Shown here: piece after piece, positions 12,119-22,766 of the stretch | How positions within the stretch are numbered: position 1 is the stretch's first letter | How the letters are laid out: each line of letters starts with the position of its first letter | Assembly (NCBI GenBank): GCA_001632435.1 | Contig: KV423976.1 | Span: 34,627-98,626, forward strand | DNA: 64,000 nt | Direction of reading: 5' to 3' | DNA from: Calocera cornea HHB12733 | Lineage: Eukaryota > Basidiomycota > Dacrymycetes > Dacrymycetales > Dacrymycetaceae | Notes under the pieces: generated by a model | Database searches by the model: none | The model's input: only the letters and a program-made list of their open reading frames with translations | Told to the model about the DNA's origin: nothing | Position numbers and translations under genes: made by a program

Positions 12119-13489
12119 CAGTCGTAAGAATTGAGCTTTGCGCAAAACGCGCGCGGCACGTTGAAGTCTGTTGTTGTGGACTCGTTGCACCCATATCTCA
12201 CCCATTTTATATAATTATGTTTGAAGTCATCTACTATAAATGAAGCACTGGAAGCATATACAATAGCCATTAGTATTTGGTGTGACCACCATTATGAGCA
12301 ACAACCGCCTGACAGCGACGAGGCATAGAGCAGTATAGAGCCCGGATGAATGAAAGAGGAATCCCATACCATTCTCTCTCTACAGCCCGGAAAAGTGCAT
12401 CATGTCCTACAGGCTTTGCGGAGTACCGTCGCAGTCTGACCTTGACAAAGTGCCAACAGTGCTCAATGATGTTGAAATCAGGAGATGACGCTGCCCATGG
12501 GAGGACATAGACTTGATTGCTGCCAAACCAGTCCGCAGCGTGGTATGAGTTGTGCTTGCCATCGAGATCATGAGCATAGATCATGTTGCTTGGATGCTTG
12601 CCCCAATCCTTGAGAGAGTTTAGATAGGCATCCTTGAGTATTTTGACATACTGAAACCGGTCCATCTTGCCTTTGACCCGGACAATCCGACCCGGTCCCC
12701 ACCATGAGATGCAACCATAGACCATCATCTGTGTTGGATGCTTGACCCTTGGTTCAAGACAGCGCATGTCCCACTCCTCTCCATGTCTCCTCCAGCAGTA
12801 CTTGCGCCCATATGATCCCCATACACTCATTGCAGACTCATCTGCAAAGGAAACATCCTGCCAATCCTGCACCGTCCACTCAAGATGTGCGGTCCCCCAC
12901 TCAAGTCGCTCCAGTGGATGCCAATACTTCATTAATGGGGCTGGTCTTTTGGCCCGGCCATGGATACCCCTCTTGTTCAGGTTCTTCTGTATGGTATCGG
13001 GGTGCAGATGTGGAAGGAGGTCTCGTTGGACATCGACCACTGTCTCGATCATTGGTTGCGTGGTGTCATACAGCGCTTCCTCTGCCTTGTCAAGATCGGC
13101 CTCAGTACACTTTCTTGGCGCCCCATGATGCTTGGGTTTGTTGTAGATCCTCATGGGATCATCCTTGACATTGTTCCAAACATATTGGGCAGCCCGTACA
13201 CTCATGCCAAGGTTGTTCAAAATGTCCTTGAAGGCAACACCAAGCCGGTGTTGTTCATAGATTCGTGCTCGCTTGACTGGCGTCACAATAATATATTGGC
13301 GGTTCTCCTTGTTTTCTGGTGGGGGTGGGGGTGTTGCCTGGGATCGTGTCTTCATAGCAAAGGTATTTATGAATAGATTTATAGAGGAATCGTTGATTTG
13401 GAAGGAGAACGACAGGTATCTACAACCAATGCACATCCCTGGAACGCAACGCGAGGCGCGACGGGTGCAAAGCTCAATTCTTACGACTG
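12119..13489 (-). mobile_element. inner Tc1/mariner transposon, apparently intact
   Basis: The terminal inverted repeat reads CAGTCGTAAGAATTGAGCTT from each end (12119 inwards and 13489 inwards), identical for 23 bp before diverging. TA flanks at 12117-12118 and 13490-13491 are the target duplication. The element, 1371 bp, contains a single uninterrupted transposase frame on the minus strand. It sits inside the N-terminal coding region of the outer Tc1 transposase, so it is the younger of the two. Confidence 0.92.
12270..13355 (-). CDS. Tc1-family transposase, intact frame (361 aa)
   Basis: A DDE_3-type transposase that would excise and reinsert its element at TA sites. The ATG at 13355 is the first inside a plausible 5' leader; the open frame extends further upstream only because it reads through the inverted repeat. 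An N-terminal HTH ('IYEQHRLGVAFKDILNNLG') precedes the catalytic core: first Asp in 'VSFADESAMSVWG', second in 'IYAHDLDGKHNSY', and the acidic residue in 'SSPDFNIIEHCWHF'. There are no internal stops, and the length fits the family (about 340-370 aa). It may be functional; expression is unknown. Confidence 0.9.
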   Translation of the reverse strand: MKTRSQATPPPPPENKENRQYIIVTPVKRARIYEQHRLGVAFKDILNNLGMSVRAAQYVWNNVKDDPMRIYNKPKHHGAPRKCTEADLDKAEEALYDTTQPMIETVVDVQRDLLPHLHPDTIQKNLNKRGIHGRAKRPAPLMKYWHPLERLEWGTAHLEWTVQDWQDVSFADESAMSVWGSYGRKYCWRRHGEEWDMRCLEPRVKHPTQMMVYGCISWWGPGRIVRVKGKMDRFQYVKILKDAYLNSLKDWGKHPSNMIYAHDLDGKHNSYHAADWFGSNQVYVLPWAASSPDFNIIEHCWHFVKVRLRRYSAKPVGHDALFRAVEREWYGIPLSFIRALYCSMPRRCQAVVAHNGGHTKY

Positions 13490-13867
13490 TACCGGGAGTA
13501 GGGGGAAGGCTTCTAGCACGGTGCTGGGCAGGCATGTTGCTGTGGTACCCAGAGAGAGCAAAAGGAGTGGTCTTTATAGGAAGGAGGAGTGTTGAAACTG
13601 ATTGCAAGCATGGACCAGGTCGTGTGACCTATGGGCCAAGGTGGACCATGCACACTGATTAGGCCAATCAGCTCTGCATGGTGGCTGGCTCTCCTTTTCT
13701 GAGAGTGCCAATTTCTTCTTGATATCTATGGCAACACATTTTATTATATAAAGGAAGCCAGAAAGTGGCTTTGAGAAGCTGCAGACCGTGCTTTACATGA
13801 AATGACGTGACATGTCAGGACCCTTGCAATCTTTTCGAGTGTCACTGTAGACTCATTTTTGAAAATC

Positions 13868-14045
13868 TGTTGCCCTTGGTTGCTCTTGGTTGCCTACAGT
13901 GACAACAGCTCCACCGCGGTGACTCTCTACCTTCCCTCCTCTCTTATCGTCATCTGGCAACTCACACCTTGGTTGCTCCTGGTTGCCTACAGCAACAGCA
14001 GCTCCACTAGGGTGACTTCTCAACTCGACCCCTCCCCTTATTGTC
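13868..14045. repeat. two-copy direct repeat
   Basis: CCTTGGTTGCTC followed by GGTTGCCTACAG and CAGCTCCAC occurs at about 13874 and again at about 13966, giving a roughly 92-bp imperfect tandem duplication just outside the outer Tc1 element. No function can be read from it. From 14046 to 15510 no gene, repeat or terminus could be identified with confidence. Confidence 0.55.
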
Positions 14046-15631
14046 AGTGGTGACCCTGCATTGTTGGGTTGTGTTGGCACGTGCGACTGGTCGCAACTTG
14101 GCGTCTAGCCTGCGGTTGGATGCCAGACCCTCTGATTGGGTTGTGACATAGGCGACATGTGTCGCCGTTACCACCAACTTGCTTATCACCAACCCTCTGC
14201 CTTTGTTAGGCTCTGTGTTGCCCTCACAGGTTTTTCTTCCACCAGATAAAAGAGATGTCATGAGCAAAATCTGGTCAAGACGGAAGAAGATACACACCTA
14301 AGCAAAAGCAAAGAAGCCCCAAACATGACTGAATGCAAGTGGAAATGGGAGCAAAGCTGCAAGGAATGGGAGCAAAGAGGCGACAATGGCTTGGCCACAC
14401 TGTGAGGGAAGACAGTCTAGCAAGGCTGCTGACTAAACCCAACTGAGTCAAAGAGACTGAAGATGAGGGAGTTGGAGGAGGTTGTGGCTGACAGTATCCA
14501 ATAACTAACCAATTGTACCCTTCATAAGTCCAAATAGGAGATACATGGGATGTTGAAGGTAGTCCGGATGCAGCAAGCAGAGTTCGGAGAGAGTTCGGAA
14601 GTTTGGAGTGGGAGGATGGATGTGATGACCAGGCTTTCTCACAAGACTATGGAGATTCCTCAGAGATCAGATCTAAGGAGAAGCTACCAAAGCTACCAAA
14701 GGTTATATGCAAAAAAAGTGAACATAGCCTCAGCTTCTCCTGAACACTCCGAAGTGAGACCTGACACTGCCTGAAGCACTGCCGACCACAGCATTACTCA
14801 TCTGAACACAGCCAAGTACTGCCCGCACAGCCAAAGGGTCACAGCCTTGCTTATCCTTACCTAATCCTGTGCCAATGTATCCAAAGTCAGTATTTGGTAG
14901 ACTGAAGATGTTGTCTGAGAGCCAATTATGTTGAAAGTAGTCAAATACCTGTGAACCTGCCAATAATAGCCAAAGTTGGGGCAAAGTTGGTGTCCCCTGA
15001 CACAAAGAGAAATAACAGGATGCCTCAGATGCCCCAACAGGATCAGTTGTCATTGCGGACACCCTGTCAGTCTCCAATGCCCTGCATGAAATAGTGATGT
15101 TCATAGTTCTACAAGTCATTTCAAGTCATTTGCTTTGGATTTTTGGGAATTACAGGCCTGTCAGGTTCTTAAGTGCAAATGATTCTGCATTTTGTATACT
15201 GAACAAGACCCAGGCTCATTCTGAAGCCACAGATGAGTTCTACCGTGACAGACGGGCAAAATTAAGGTAAGCCACATTATTATACTAGGAATTGTACTTT
15301 AAAAGCATGCCGATGCCTGAAGTCAGTGACGATTGAAAGTACAAGAGCAAATGATCTAAAATACTTGCACAAACATCGATCGCTATTTCGTGTGGGGCAT
15401 CCGAAACTGCCAGGGCATCCGCGACGAAAACTATCCCGTCGGGACATTTGAGATGATAACTCCTGTGTAGCACTAGTCGTCTTTGCTTCCCCCCGAAAGA
15501 CGAGTAACGACGAGATGCGTGCCCTGTGCCCTGTGCCCTCACGCACGCCGGAGGCAATATACCTCCGCACTGCCAAAAATGGAGATTTTCGAAAACGCGG
15601 AGCGCTGCCTCAGGGTGCCCTTCTGCCTACC

Positions 15632-15738
15632 GGGTTAGGATGCATGTGTTAGGGTACTAGTTAGGAGAAGCGAGCGGAGCGAGGTTAGGGTTGGGGATGG
15701 GTTGAGGTTAGGGTTAGGGGTGGGTTAGGGTTAGGGTG
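15632..15738 (+). repeat. interstitial telomere-like (TTAGGG) tract
   Basis: Many TTAGGG or GGGTTAGG units, mixed with variant G-rich units such as GGTTGGGGATGGG, run on the plus strand. TTAGGG is the telomere repeat of most filamentous fungi. Protein-coding sequence lies on both sides within the window (NOT1 and Ies6), so this is internal, not a chromosome end. Confidence 0.8.
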
Positions 15739-15779
15739 ATAATATTATCTATAACAATTTTAAGAACAAAAGACCAGGC

Positions 15780-15807
15780 AAGGCTATGGGCTTGCGCCCA
15801 TAGCCTT
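15780..15807 (+). other. perfect hairpin, 12-bp stem, 4-nt loop
   Basis: AAGGCTATGGGC (15780-15791), loop TTGC, then GCCCATAGCCTT (15796-15807): a fully paired stem just downstream of the telomere-like tract and inside the 15511-15893 inverted repeat. It could be part of a transposon end or a structured RNA; neither is shown. Confidence 0.7.
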
Positions 15808-16363
15808 GAGTCCAAAATTACTACTTTAGGTAGGTAGGGTCCACATTTGCCTCCGACGCGCGTCAGGGCACAGGGCACAGGGCACGCATCTCGTACCAAC
15901 TCCCGAAAGACCCCGTCAACCCAACACCGATAGGATACGGGAGTAAAAGGGAGGCAAAATTGTATGCTACTGTCTGCGCACGGATAGTTTGCTTCCGCCT
16001 TTAACTCCGAAGAGGAAGCAATTCAAATAGCCCGCACCGGCTCTTTGCCAGAGCTTGTCGGAGTTTGTATATTTAGATCCTTAACCAGCCCACTTACTTT
16101 CACCCCTATGTTACACGTTTCAATCTCCCATTTCACTCGCAAACCACCTGGTTGTTACAATCACAAAAGCATGTACTCGTGCGCGCACAATATGCGCTCT
16201 AGTGCAGATTGCAGAGCCATTAAATCACAAAGCTCGGAAGTCCTGGAGGTTGTCAACGCATGCAGTTCTACGCCAGGATCACTTATGTCGGCATAGCCAC
16301 TTACTGTTCGACACTTCAGCCAGGACGTCCGCCACCCGGGCATCGTCCCATACCAGTGCACTA

Positions 16364-17012
16364 ATGGCGCCAAAGAAACCAACGCGCAAGTCGCTAGTCG
16401 GATTGGAGAGTAGCGAGGGCTCCGCAGAGCAGGTTGGTGTTGGTCCATCATTTAGAACGCTGAAATGTATCAGACCCTCGGTCCAGACAGAGGCCGAAAG
16501 ACTGTCATTCCTCAATACCCCTCGCCCGTTCAAGAACCCACGATATACTCGACCCCAGTCGAAGAAGCTGCGATCAACCAAGCAGATACTGGCTGCGGAG
16601 CGTGAAAGGGAACGGTTAAAGCGAGAAGCAGGTCATTTTAGCAAAGAGGTTCCAACCTGTATGAATCGCTTGTTCCACGAAAAGCTCTTGCCTTATAGCC
16701 GTCTCAGACATTGCTATCGAAGCTCCACCTTCATTACTCCCTCAGAAACGATACTGTGATATCACTGGATTGGAGGTAAGCGTGTGCTTGGAACGCTCGA
16801 GTGCCAGTGCTAATGTGGCGAAGGCTCCATATACAGACCCGCAATCTAAGCTGCGATATCACAACAAGGCGGTGTACGACCTGATCAAAACCATCGTGAG
16901 TTGTACTACTGTATGCTGAGAAGGAACGTGTAGCGCTCATTGTTCTATACAGCCCCCTAGTACAACTCATGAATATCTAGCCATTCGCGGGCAGCACAGC
17001 GTCATCCGTTGA
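16364..17012 (+). CDS. IES6: INO80 complex subunit Ies6 (INO80C)
   Basis: A small subunit of the INO80 chromatin remodeller, which with Arp5 couples ATP hydrolysis to nucleosome sliding and H2A.Z exchange; nuclear. Four exons fit: 16364-16658, 16708-16775, 16824-16895 and 16953-17012, giving 164 aa. The N-terminal part has a basic 'RPFKNPRYTRPQSKKLRST' stretch. The C-terminal YL1_C-type domain runs from 'IEAPPSLLPQKRYCDITGLE' through 'APYTDPQSKLRYHNK' to 'PPSTTHEYLAIRG'. The start is the ATG before 'APKKPTRKS'. The gene lies alone in a repeat island. Its last part, from within exon 2 onward, is present again in inverted orientation at 25258-26329. Confidence 0.92.
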
Positions 17013-17287
17013 GCGCGACGTCGAAGCCATAGTTCCATTCTCTCGGCGTTGTCGGCTACTTGACATTGTCTGTAGGGAAGCTTATCTCAGGAAGATACGA
17101 GCTGCACACCCCTCGCGAAGCAAGGGGTATGTATGGAGTGTAGAGGCCATTCACCAGAGCGCATGGCTTCCAACTATGCCTCGGTTTACTCCCGTATCTA
17201 CAGTATCTCAAGTACTCCTTGTTTCCGTCAGAGCAATGAAGTGTGATGCAATTTGCTTCCGCATGTCTGTACTTCCGCTTAGGTGTT
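16761..17287 (+). repeat. outer arm (left) of the composite palindrome
   Basis: This stretch, from inside Ies6 exon 2 to a short remnant of the 18-bp array (GCTTCCGC motifs at 17250-17283), is nearly identical to the reverse complement of 25258-26329 once the 545-bp insert there is removed. Differences seen are a 4-bp TATG indel near 17130 and a few substitutions. The homology stops after CTTAGGTGTT at about 17287. Confidence 0.9.
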
Positions 17288-17728
17288 GTTGGTCACAAGC
17301 TGGAACCATTTCCCCAGCGTCTCTGGATCCTCCTGCCGTGCTCTCTGGTAGTTGTATGAGCAAGAAAATTGTGTATCAAGCTTGGTTTGTCAACTGATAA
17401 AGCAATCTGTCCAGCACTTTCCCACCACCCCGCTCCCTTGCTTTGCCTGCAGAAGATTGGCCATATCTTCCACATCAGCCCTCCATGGCAAAAACCCTCT
17501 GGCATCCAGCTGCAGGATGTACTCCACAACCGTGTCCTCCTCCAGCTTTGTGAGAGCAGCAAGGCTGCTTTGGCTCTCAGCCTTAGCCTGCATACCACTG
17601 ATTCTGTGCTGCAGATTTGTATAGGGGATGTCATAGAATTTGGCGGCTTTGCAAAGCATCAAATTTGGGTCAGACCGGACCGCCTGGATTGCTAGTTGGA
17701 CTTGGTGTTCTTTGGAAGCAGCAGACAT
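17288..17728 (-). pseudogene. pogo-type transposase, N-terminal fragment (left-arm copy)
   Basis: Same sequence as 22326-22766, on the opposite strand. The start codon pairs with 17728, followed by the HTH_psq-like 'KAAKFYDIPYTNLQHR' block. A stop at 17390-17392 interrupts the CENPB-type HTH, and the fragment is cut at 17288 where the left arm ends. It has no catalytic domain. Confidence 0.85.
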
Positions 17729-17829
17729 GGTTGTGACAGAGCTATCGTGGTGAAAGGTTTGCAAGCAAGAGTGGCACTAAAAGTGACCCTGATACTGATT
17801 TGATCCACTAACTGATAATCAACAGTATC

Positions 17830-19110
17830 TGTTGTGGTTCTGCCAGGTAAGGCCTCCTTGCAGAGATATGACCCAAATTTGCACTTGAAGAGTCTGTGCC
17901 AATGCAACTTTCAAGGCCTGCACCACCAGGACAGCTCCCCGGAGGGTCCTGCTGATTGCCCCACAGTCTGAAGGTACCATGTATGTTGTGTAATAAGGGG
18001 GCTGGCTGGGGTGGCCTCATGGCAGTGGGTTGACCAAAAGTTACACTCAAACAGACTGTGTCAAAGCGATGTTGGCTGTTCCTCCACCATTTTCAATGTC
18101 CTGTGGGTCCTGCTGGTTCACACACATCAACATCATCCCATCAATGGTCTCCCACCACAGACACTGCATGACACCAGCAGTGGCACAGATATGCCCAGAA
18201 GTTGCAGCTGTGCAGATTGAGTCTAAACAAACTTTTACTCCTGCTCTCTCAGAACACCTCTCCTGGGAGTCCTGCTGGTTTCCATAGATGATCATGGTAC
18301 TATTGATGATCTCCAACCAGGGCTGCCCCAGGGCATCATCACTGGGAGAGGTATGACCAGGAGTTGCACTTGAACAGATTGAGTCCAAACCAACTTTGGC
18401 TCCCGGTCCCTCAGGACAGCTCCCCTGGTGGTCCTGCTGGTTTCTGTGAAGGATTAGGGTAGGGTAGCTGTTTTGGGGGATCAGGAGCAAAAGTTTGCTT
18501 GCACTCAATTCATTCCATTGCAACTTTGGATTATATCTCTCCCAGGGAGCAACCCCTGGTGAGCCCCCTCTTATGGATCACCAATGAGATGTAGTTGATT
18601 AGGGGGAACCAGGGGGGCTATCAGGGGACCTCAAATAGGAAAGAAACAGCTCAAAGCTGCTTTGGTCCAATCACACCAAGCCCAACTTTTGGTCATATCT
18701 CTCCCAGAAAGTCAGCCCTAGGAAAGGTCCTGGTATAGATCAACAATGGGGTGTAGTTTATGTATGGGAACAAGCTGGACCTTCAGCAGAGCTTGTGTGG
18801 TGGAGCAGCAATCCAAAGTTGCTTTGCCACAATCGGCTCAAGTGCAACTCTTGGACATATCTCTCCCATAAAGCAATCTCTGGAGTAGCCCTAGTTGGAG
18901 GCCATCAATAGTACCCTAATCCTTCATGAAAATTGGTAGGACTCCCAGTGGAGTCATACCCATGGAGGAAGAGCAAATGTTTGTTTGGGCTCAATCTGTT
19001 CAAGTGTAACTTTTGGTCACACTTCAACATGAGGCAGTCCCCTTGGGTTCTACCTGGTTCATACCCATGAACTACATACCTGGCTCATACCCATGAACTA
19101 CATGCATATG
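17830..19110. repeat. ~165-bp satellite, left-arm units
   Basis: Units share a core like TCAAGTGCAACTTTTGGTCA followed by TATCTCTCCC, spaced about 155-170 bp. Orientation switches within the array. The satellite continues in the spacer (about 20050-20960), through the right arm to 22225, and again at about 24120-24700. Open frames across it are not conserved as protein and are not called as genes. Confidence 0.75.
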
Positions 19111-19496
19111 CTGGTCTGTATTAAAGGCAGAGTCAGGGGAAGCACTGGGGATGACACACAGAGGTGCTCAATAGAATTGCACCTGTCAGATTGTGACGCA
19201 TGGTCTCAAGTCTGTTGTGGTCCAATGGCTGAACTAGCCATGGCAGCCATATGCTTTCCAATGGAGAAATGATGCGATACATATAGAGAAATAAGACTGT
19301 AAGCTGAAGGCCAAGACTGATAAGCAAAATCAGAGAAAAGTGATTAGAATGGTGCACGGACCCCCCAAGGGCTTGTGCACCCTCCCAAGTCCCATGCCCA
19401 AAATCAGTTAAAACAAACCTTTCACCTATAAATTGTTGCTCATTTCTTGCATGAGACCATCAGAGCACCACCCACCTCTTTCAGCCCAGTTCCTGC

Positions 19497-19770
19497 ATGG
19501 CCTTGACCCCTTCTATGCCGACCAAAGCCCGCCATGCTCCTTATGTGCTGTTCACACCTATTTTCTGCATCAAAGGACACCTCAATGCAGAAGGATACAT
19601 GAACCTGCTCAATGACACCTATGAGGGCACTCTTTCTAACCGGAATCTCTTGAAGTGCACTGTTTATTTCCAGCAAGACAACACACCAATTCACAAGGCA
19701 AAGCACACAATGGCATTCTTCCACTGGAACAACTATCAACTTCTCGATTGGACAACCATCCCTGCCCTGC
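19497..19770 (+). pseudogene. Tc1-type transposase fragment
   Basis: In the palindrome spacer a short plus-strand stretch reads 'HLNAEGYMNLLNDTYEG' and then 'VYFQQDNTPIHKAKHTMAFF', the region around the second catalytic Asp of Tc1 transposases. Nothing recognisable precedes or follows it. It is related to, but clearly not a copy of, the Tc1 elements at 10784-13847. The rest of the spacer from 19119 to 20050 shows no gene. Confidence 0.7.
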
Positions 19771-20049
19771 CCTCGTTAGTGGGACTCTTCCCTTCCTGTC
19801 TAGGTAGCAGCCTTACCAGAAGCCTGTGTGCCCTCACAAGGGCCCAAGACTGGACCAACATGCCCAAACTGCACACCACTCACTCCAAAATACTTATTTC
19901 TTTCTCAAAATTCTACCCACAGATAGCCCTTATATATCACTCTCATTATATCAGATCAGAATTACATTTTGTGTGATGGTTGGGACAATATTTCAGATAT
20001 TATCCCACACAAGCTGAAAACCAGGGACAGGTGCAATTCTATCAAGCAC

Positions 20050-22225
20050 CTCTGTATGACCCAAAGTTTTGCTTCAACAGCATGTGTCAAAGCACTTATT
20101 TGGGTGGTAAACCCAACAGAATGCCCCTCTGAGGATCTTGTTGGGATATGACCAACAGTTGCACTTGATCCAATTTAATCAAAGCAACTTTGGACTGTTC
20201 CTCCACCATTGAAGCTTCTCTCAGGCTCACCTTGGGTTTCAGACAGGTCAACGGTACTATTGATAACATGAATGAGGACTACTGCCAGGGCAGGCAGGCT
20301 GGAAGACATATGAACAGAAGTTGCACCTGAACAGGTTGGGTCCAACTAACTTTTGGTAATACTTCTGCCAGCAAGTGTCTCCTGCAGACCCACTGGTCAT
20401 GTGTCATCAATGGTATGTTGTGTGCAGTGGTGGATCAGTGGTGTCCATAGAGAATCTCAGAAGGCAGAGCAGCGCCTACAAGTTGCTTCACCCACCCTAT
20501 TCAAGTGTAACATTGGGTCATACCTCTGCTATCAGGCCACCACAGACAGTCCCATTATTACACAACATGCATGGTACTTGCATACTGTGGAAGACTCAGC
20601 GGGACCTTCAGGGGAGCTGTCCTGGTGGTGCAGGACTCAAAAGTTGCTTTAACACAATCCCTTCTGCTGCAACTTTTGGACATATCTCTGCTCTGAAACC
20701 ACCCCAGCCAGTTGTCCTATTACACAGCCTACAGTACCTTCGTACTATGGGGGAGCGGGCACCCTCAGGGAAGCTGCCATGGTAGTGCAGGACTCAAAAG
20801 TTGCTTTGAAACAATCTGTTCAAGTGCAACTTTTGGTCATACCTCTGCCATCAAGTGTCCCCTGGACACCTCTGCATTTGAACAGATTGTGCCAAAGTAA
20901 TGTTTGGTTGTTCTTCCACCAGATGAACTGCCCTGAGAGCCAATTGTGGCAAACTTTGATACGGACCAGCATATGCATGTAGTTCATGGGTATGAACCAG
21001 GTAGAACCCAAGGGGACTGCCTCATGTTGAAGTGTGACCAAAAGTTACACTTGAACAGATTGAGCCCAAACAAACATTTGCTCTTCCTCCATGGGTATGA
21101 CTCCACTGGGAGTCCTACCAATTTTCATGAAGGATTAGGGTACTATTGATGGCCTCCAACTAGGGCTACTCCAGAGATTGCTTTATGGGAGAGATATGTC
21201 CAAGAGTTGCACTTGAGCCGATTGTGGCAAAGCAACTTTGGATTGCTGCTCCACCACACAAGCTCTGCTGAAGGTCCAGCTTGTTCCCATACATAAACTA
21301 CACCCCATTGTTGATCTATACCAGGACCTTTCCTAGGGCTGACTTTCTGGGAGAGATATGACCAAAAGTTGGGCTTGGTGTGATTGGACCAAAGCAGCTT
21401 TGAGCTGTTTCTTTCCTATTTGAGGTCCCCTGATAGCCCCCCTGGTTCCCCCTAATCAACTACATCTCATTGGTGATCCATAAGAGGGGGCTCACCAGGG
21501 GTTGCTCCCTGGGAGAGATATAATCCAAAGTTGCAATGGAATGAATTGAGTGCAAGCAAACTTTTGCTCCTGATCCCCCAAAACAGCTACCCTACCCTAA
21601 TCCTTCACAGAAACCAGCAGGACCACCAGGGGAGCTGTCCTGAGGGACCGGGAGCCAAAGTTGGTTTGGACTCAATCTGTTCAAGTGCAACTCCTGGTCA
21701 TACCTCTCCCAGTGATGATGCCCTGGGGCAGCCCTGGTTGGAGATCATCAATAGTACCATGATCATCTATGGAAACCAGCAGGACTCCCAGGAGAGGTGT
21801 TCTGAGAGAGCAGGAGTAAAAGTTTGTTTAGACTCAATCTGCACAGCTGCAACTTCTGGGCATATCTGTGCCACTGCTGGTGTCATGCAGTGTCTGTGGT
21901 GGGAGACCATTGATGGGATGATGTTGATGTGTGTGAACCAGCAGGACCCACAGGACATTGAAAATGGTGGAGGAACAGCCAACATCGCTTTGACACAGTC
22001 TGTTTGAGTGTAACTTTTGGTCAACCCACTGCCATGAGGCCACCCCAGCCAGCCCCCTTATTACACAACATACATGGTACCTTCAGACTGTGGGGCAATC
22101 AGCAGGACCCTCCGGGGAGCTGTCCTGGTGGTGCAGGCCTTGAAAGTTGCATTGGCACAGACTCTTCAAGTGCAAATTTGGGTCATATCTCTGCAAGGAG
22201 GCCTTACCTGGCAGAACCACAACAG
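20050..22225. repeat. ~165-bp satellite, spacer and right-arm units
   Basis: The core recurs near 20671 and 20826 in forward orientation, near 21044, 21205, 21369 and 21532 in reverse orientation, and near 21672, 21840, 22010 and 22165 in forward orientation. The spacing is about 155-170 bp and orientation reverses near 20930 and 21600. Units are diverged from each other but each is near-identical to its partner in the other arm. Confidence 0.75.
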
Positions 22226-22766
22226 ATACTGTTGATTATCAGTTAGTGGATCAAATCAGTATCAGGGTCACTTTTAGTGCCACTCTTGCTTGCAAACCTT
22301 TCACCACGATAGCTCTGTCACAACCATGTCTGCTGCTTCCAAAGAACACCAAGTCCAACTAGCAATCCAGGCGGTCCGGTCTGACCCAAATTTGATGCTT
22401 TGCAAAGCCGCCAAATTCTATGACATCCCCTATACAAATCTGCAGCACAGAATCAGTGGTATGCAGGCTAAGGCTGAGAGCCAAAGCAGCCTTGCTGCTC
22501 TCACAAAGCTGGAGGAGGACACGGTTGTGGAGTACATCCTGCAGCTGGATGCCAGAGGGTTTTTGCCATGGAGGGCTGATGTGGAAGATATGGCCAATCT
22601 TCTGCAGGCAAAGCAAGGGAGCGGGGTGGTGGGAAAGTGCTGGACAGATTGCTTTATCAGTTGACAAACCAAGCTTGATACACAATTTTCTTGCTCATAC
22701 AACTACCAGAGAGCACGGCAGGAGGATCCAGAGACGCTGGGGAAATGGTTCCAGCTTGCAACCAAC
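20962..22766 (-). repeat. inner arm (right) of the composite palindrome
   Basis: Reverse-complement partner of 17288-19118. The arm ends at 22766 in the middle of the pogo transposase; the remaining 2.5 kb to 25257 (rest of the transposon, more satellite, full 18-bp array) has no counterpart on the left side. Confidence 0.93.

Larger units (their letters stand above)
11075..13535 (-). pseudogene. outer Tc1 transposase, split by insertion and mutated
   Basis: A Tc1-type DD34E transposase on the minus strand. The first coding piece starts near 13535 and runs to 13492; it continues in the same frame at 12116 once the inner element and one TA are removed. An HTH region ('GHTIAQIATDIGCHESTIYRN') follows. 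The frame is lost near 11905, where a TGA replaces the expected Arg codon in 'SP-DLQLAAQYI'. Catalytic residues are visible in 'MVIFSDKSKFN', 'FQQDNAAIHK' and 'NIIESTWHILDK'. A TAG at about 11300 separates the last two. The end is 'KAARGYWTDY' with stop at 11075. This copy cannot make an active enzyme. Confidence 0.88.
10784..13847 (-). mobile_element. outer Tc1/mariner transposon, interrupted by a second element
   Basis: The ends are inverted repeats of about 33 bp beginning CAGTGATGCTCGAAAAGA at 10784 and, complementary, CAGTGACACTCGAAAAGA at 13847. TA dinucleotides flank both ends (10782-10783 and 13848-13849), as expected for Tc1/mariner insertion. The element carries a minus-strand Tc1 transposase. 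The coding sequence is split near its N-terminus by a complete younger element at 12119-13489. Without that insert the outer element would be about 1.7 kb, a normal Tc1 size. Confidence 0.9.
15511..15893. repeat. inverted-repeat structure enclosing telomere-like repeats
   Basis: A 45-bp arm starting CGAGATGCGTGCCCTGTGCC at 15511-15555 is repeated in reverse complement at 15849-15893 with three mismatches. Each arm contains three tandem GCCCTGT-like units. Between the arms lie a telomere-like tract (15632-15738) and a perfect 12-bp hairpin (15780-15807). No target-site duplication or open frame identifies a known transposon class. Confidence 0.75.
17288..19118 (+). repeat. inner arm (left) of the composite palindrome
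   Basis: This is the reverse complement of 20962-22766. Positions pair at a constant sum of 40054 from 17288 to at least 19021, so there are no length differences over 1.7 kb, and translated frames in the two arms are identical. A 26-bp tandem duplication (19052-19103) is present only here. The arm carries a truncated pogo transposase in its outer 540 bp and ~165-bp satellite units in the rest. Confidence 0.93.

Noticed and set aside
15632..15738. A true chromosome end
   Set aside because: Conserved genes lie on both sides within a continuous sequence and the tract is short and imperfect.
21531..22007. 158-codon frame identical in both palindrome arms (also 18047-18523)
   Set aside because: The identity reflects the inverted duplication. 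The frame lies in satellite DNA and units within the arm do not conserve it.
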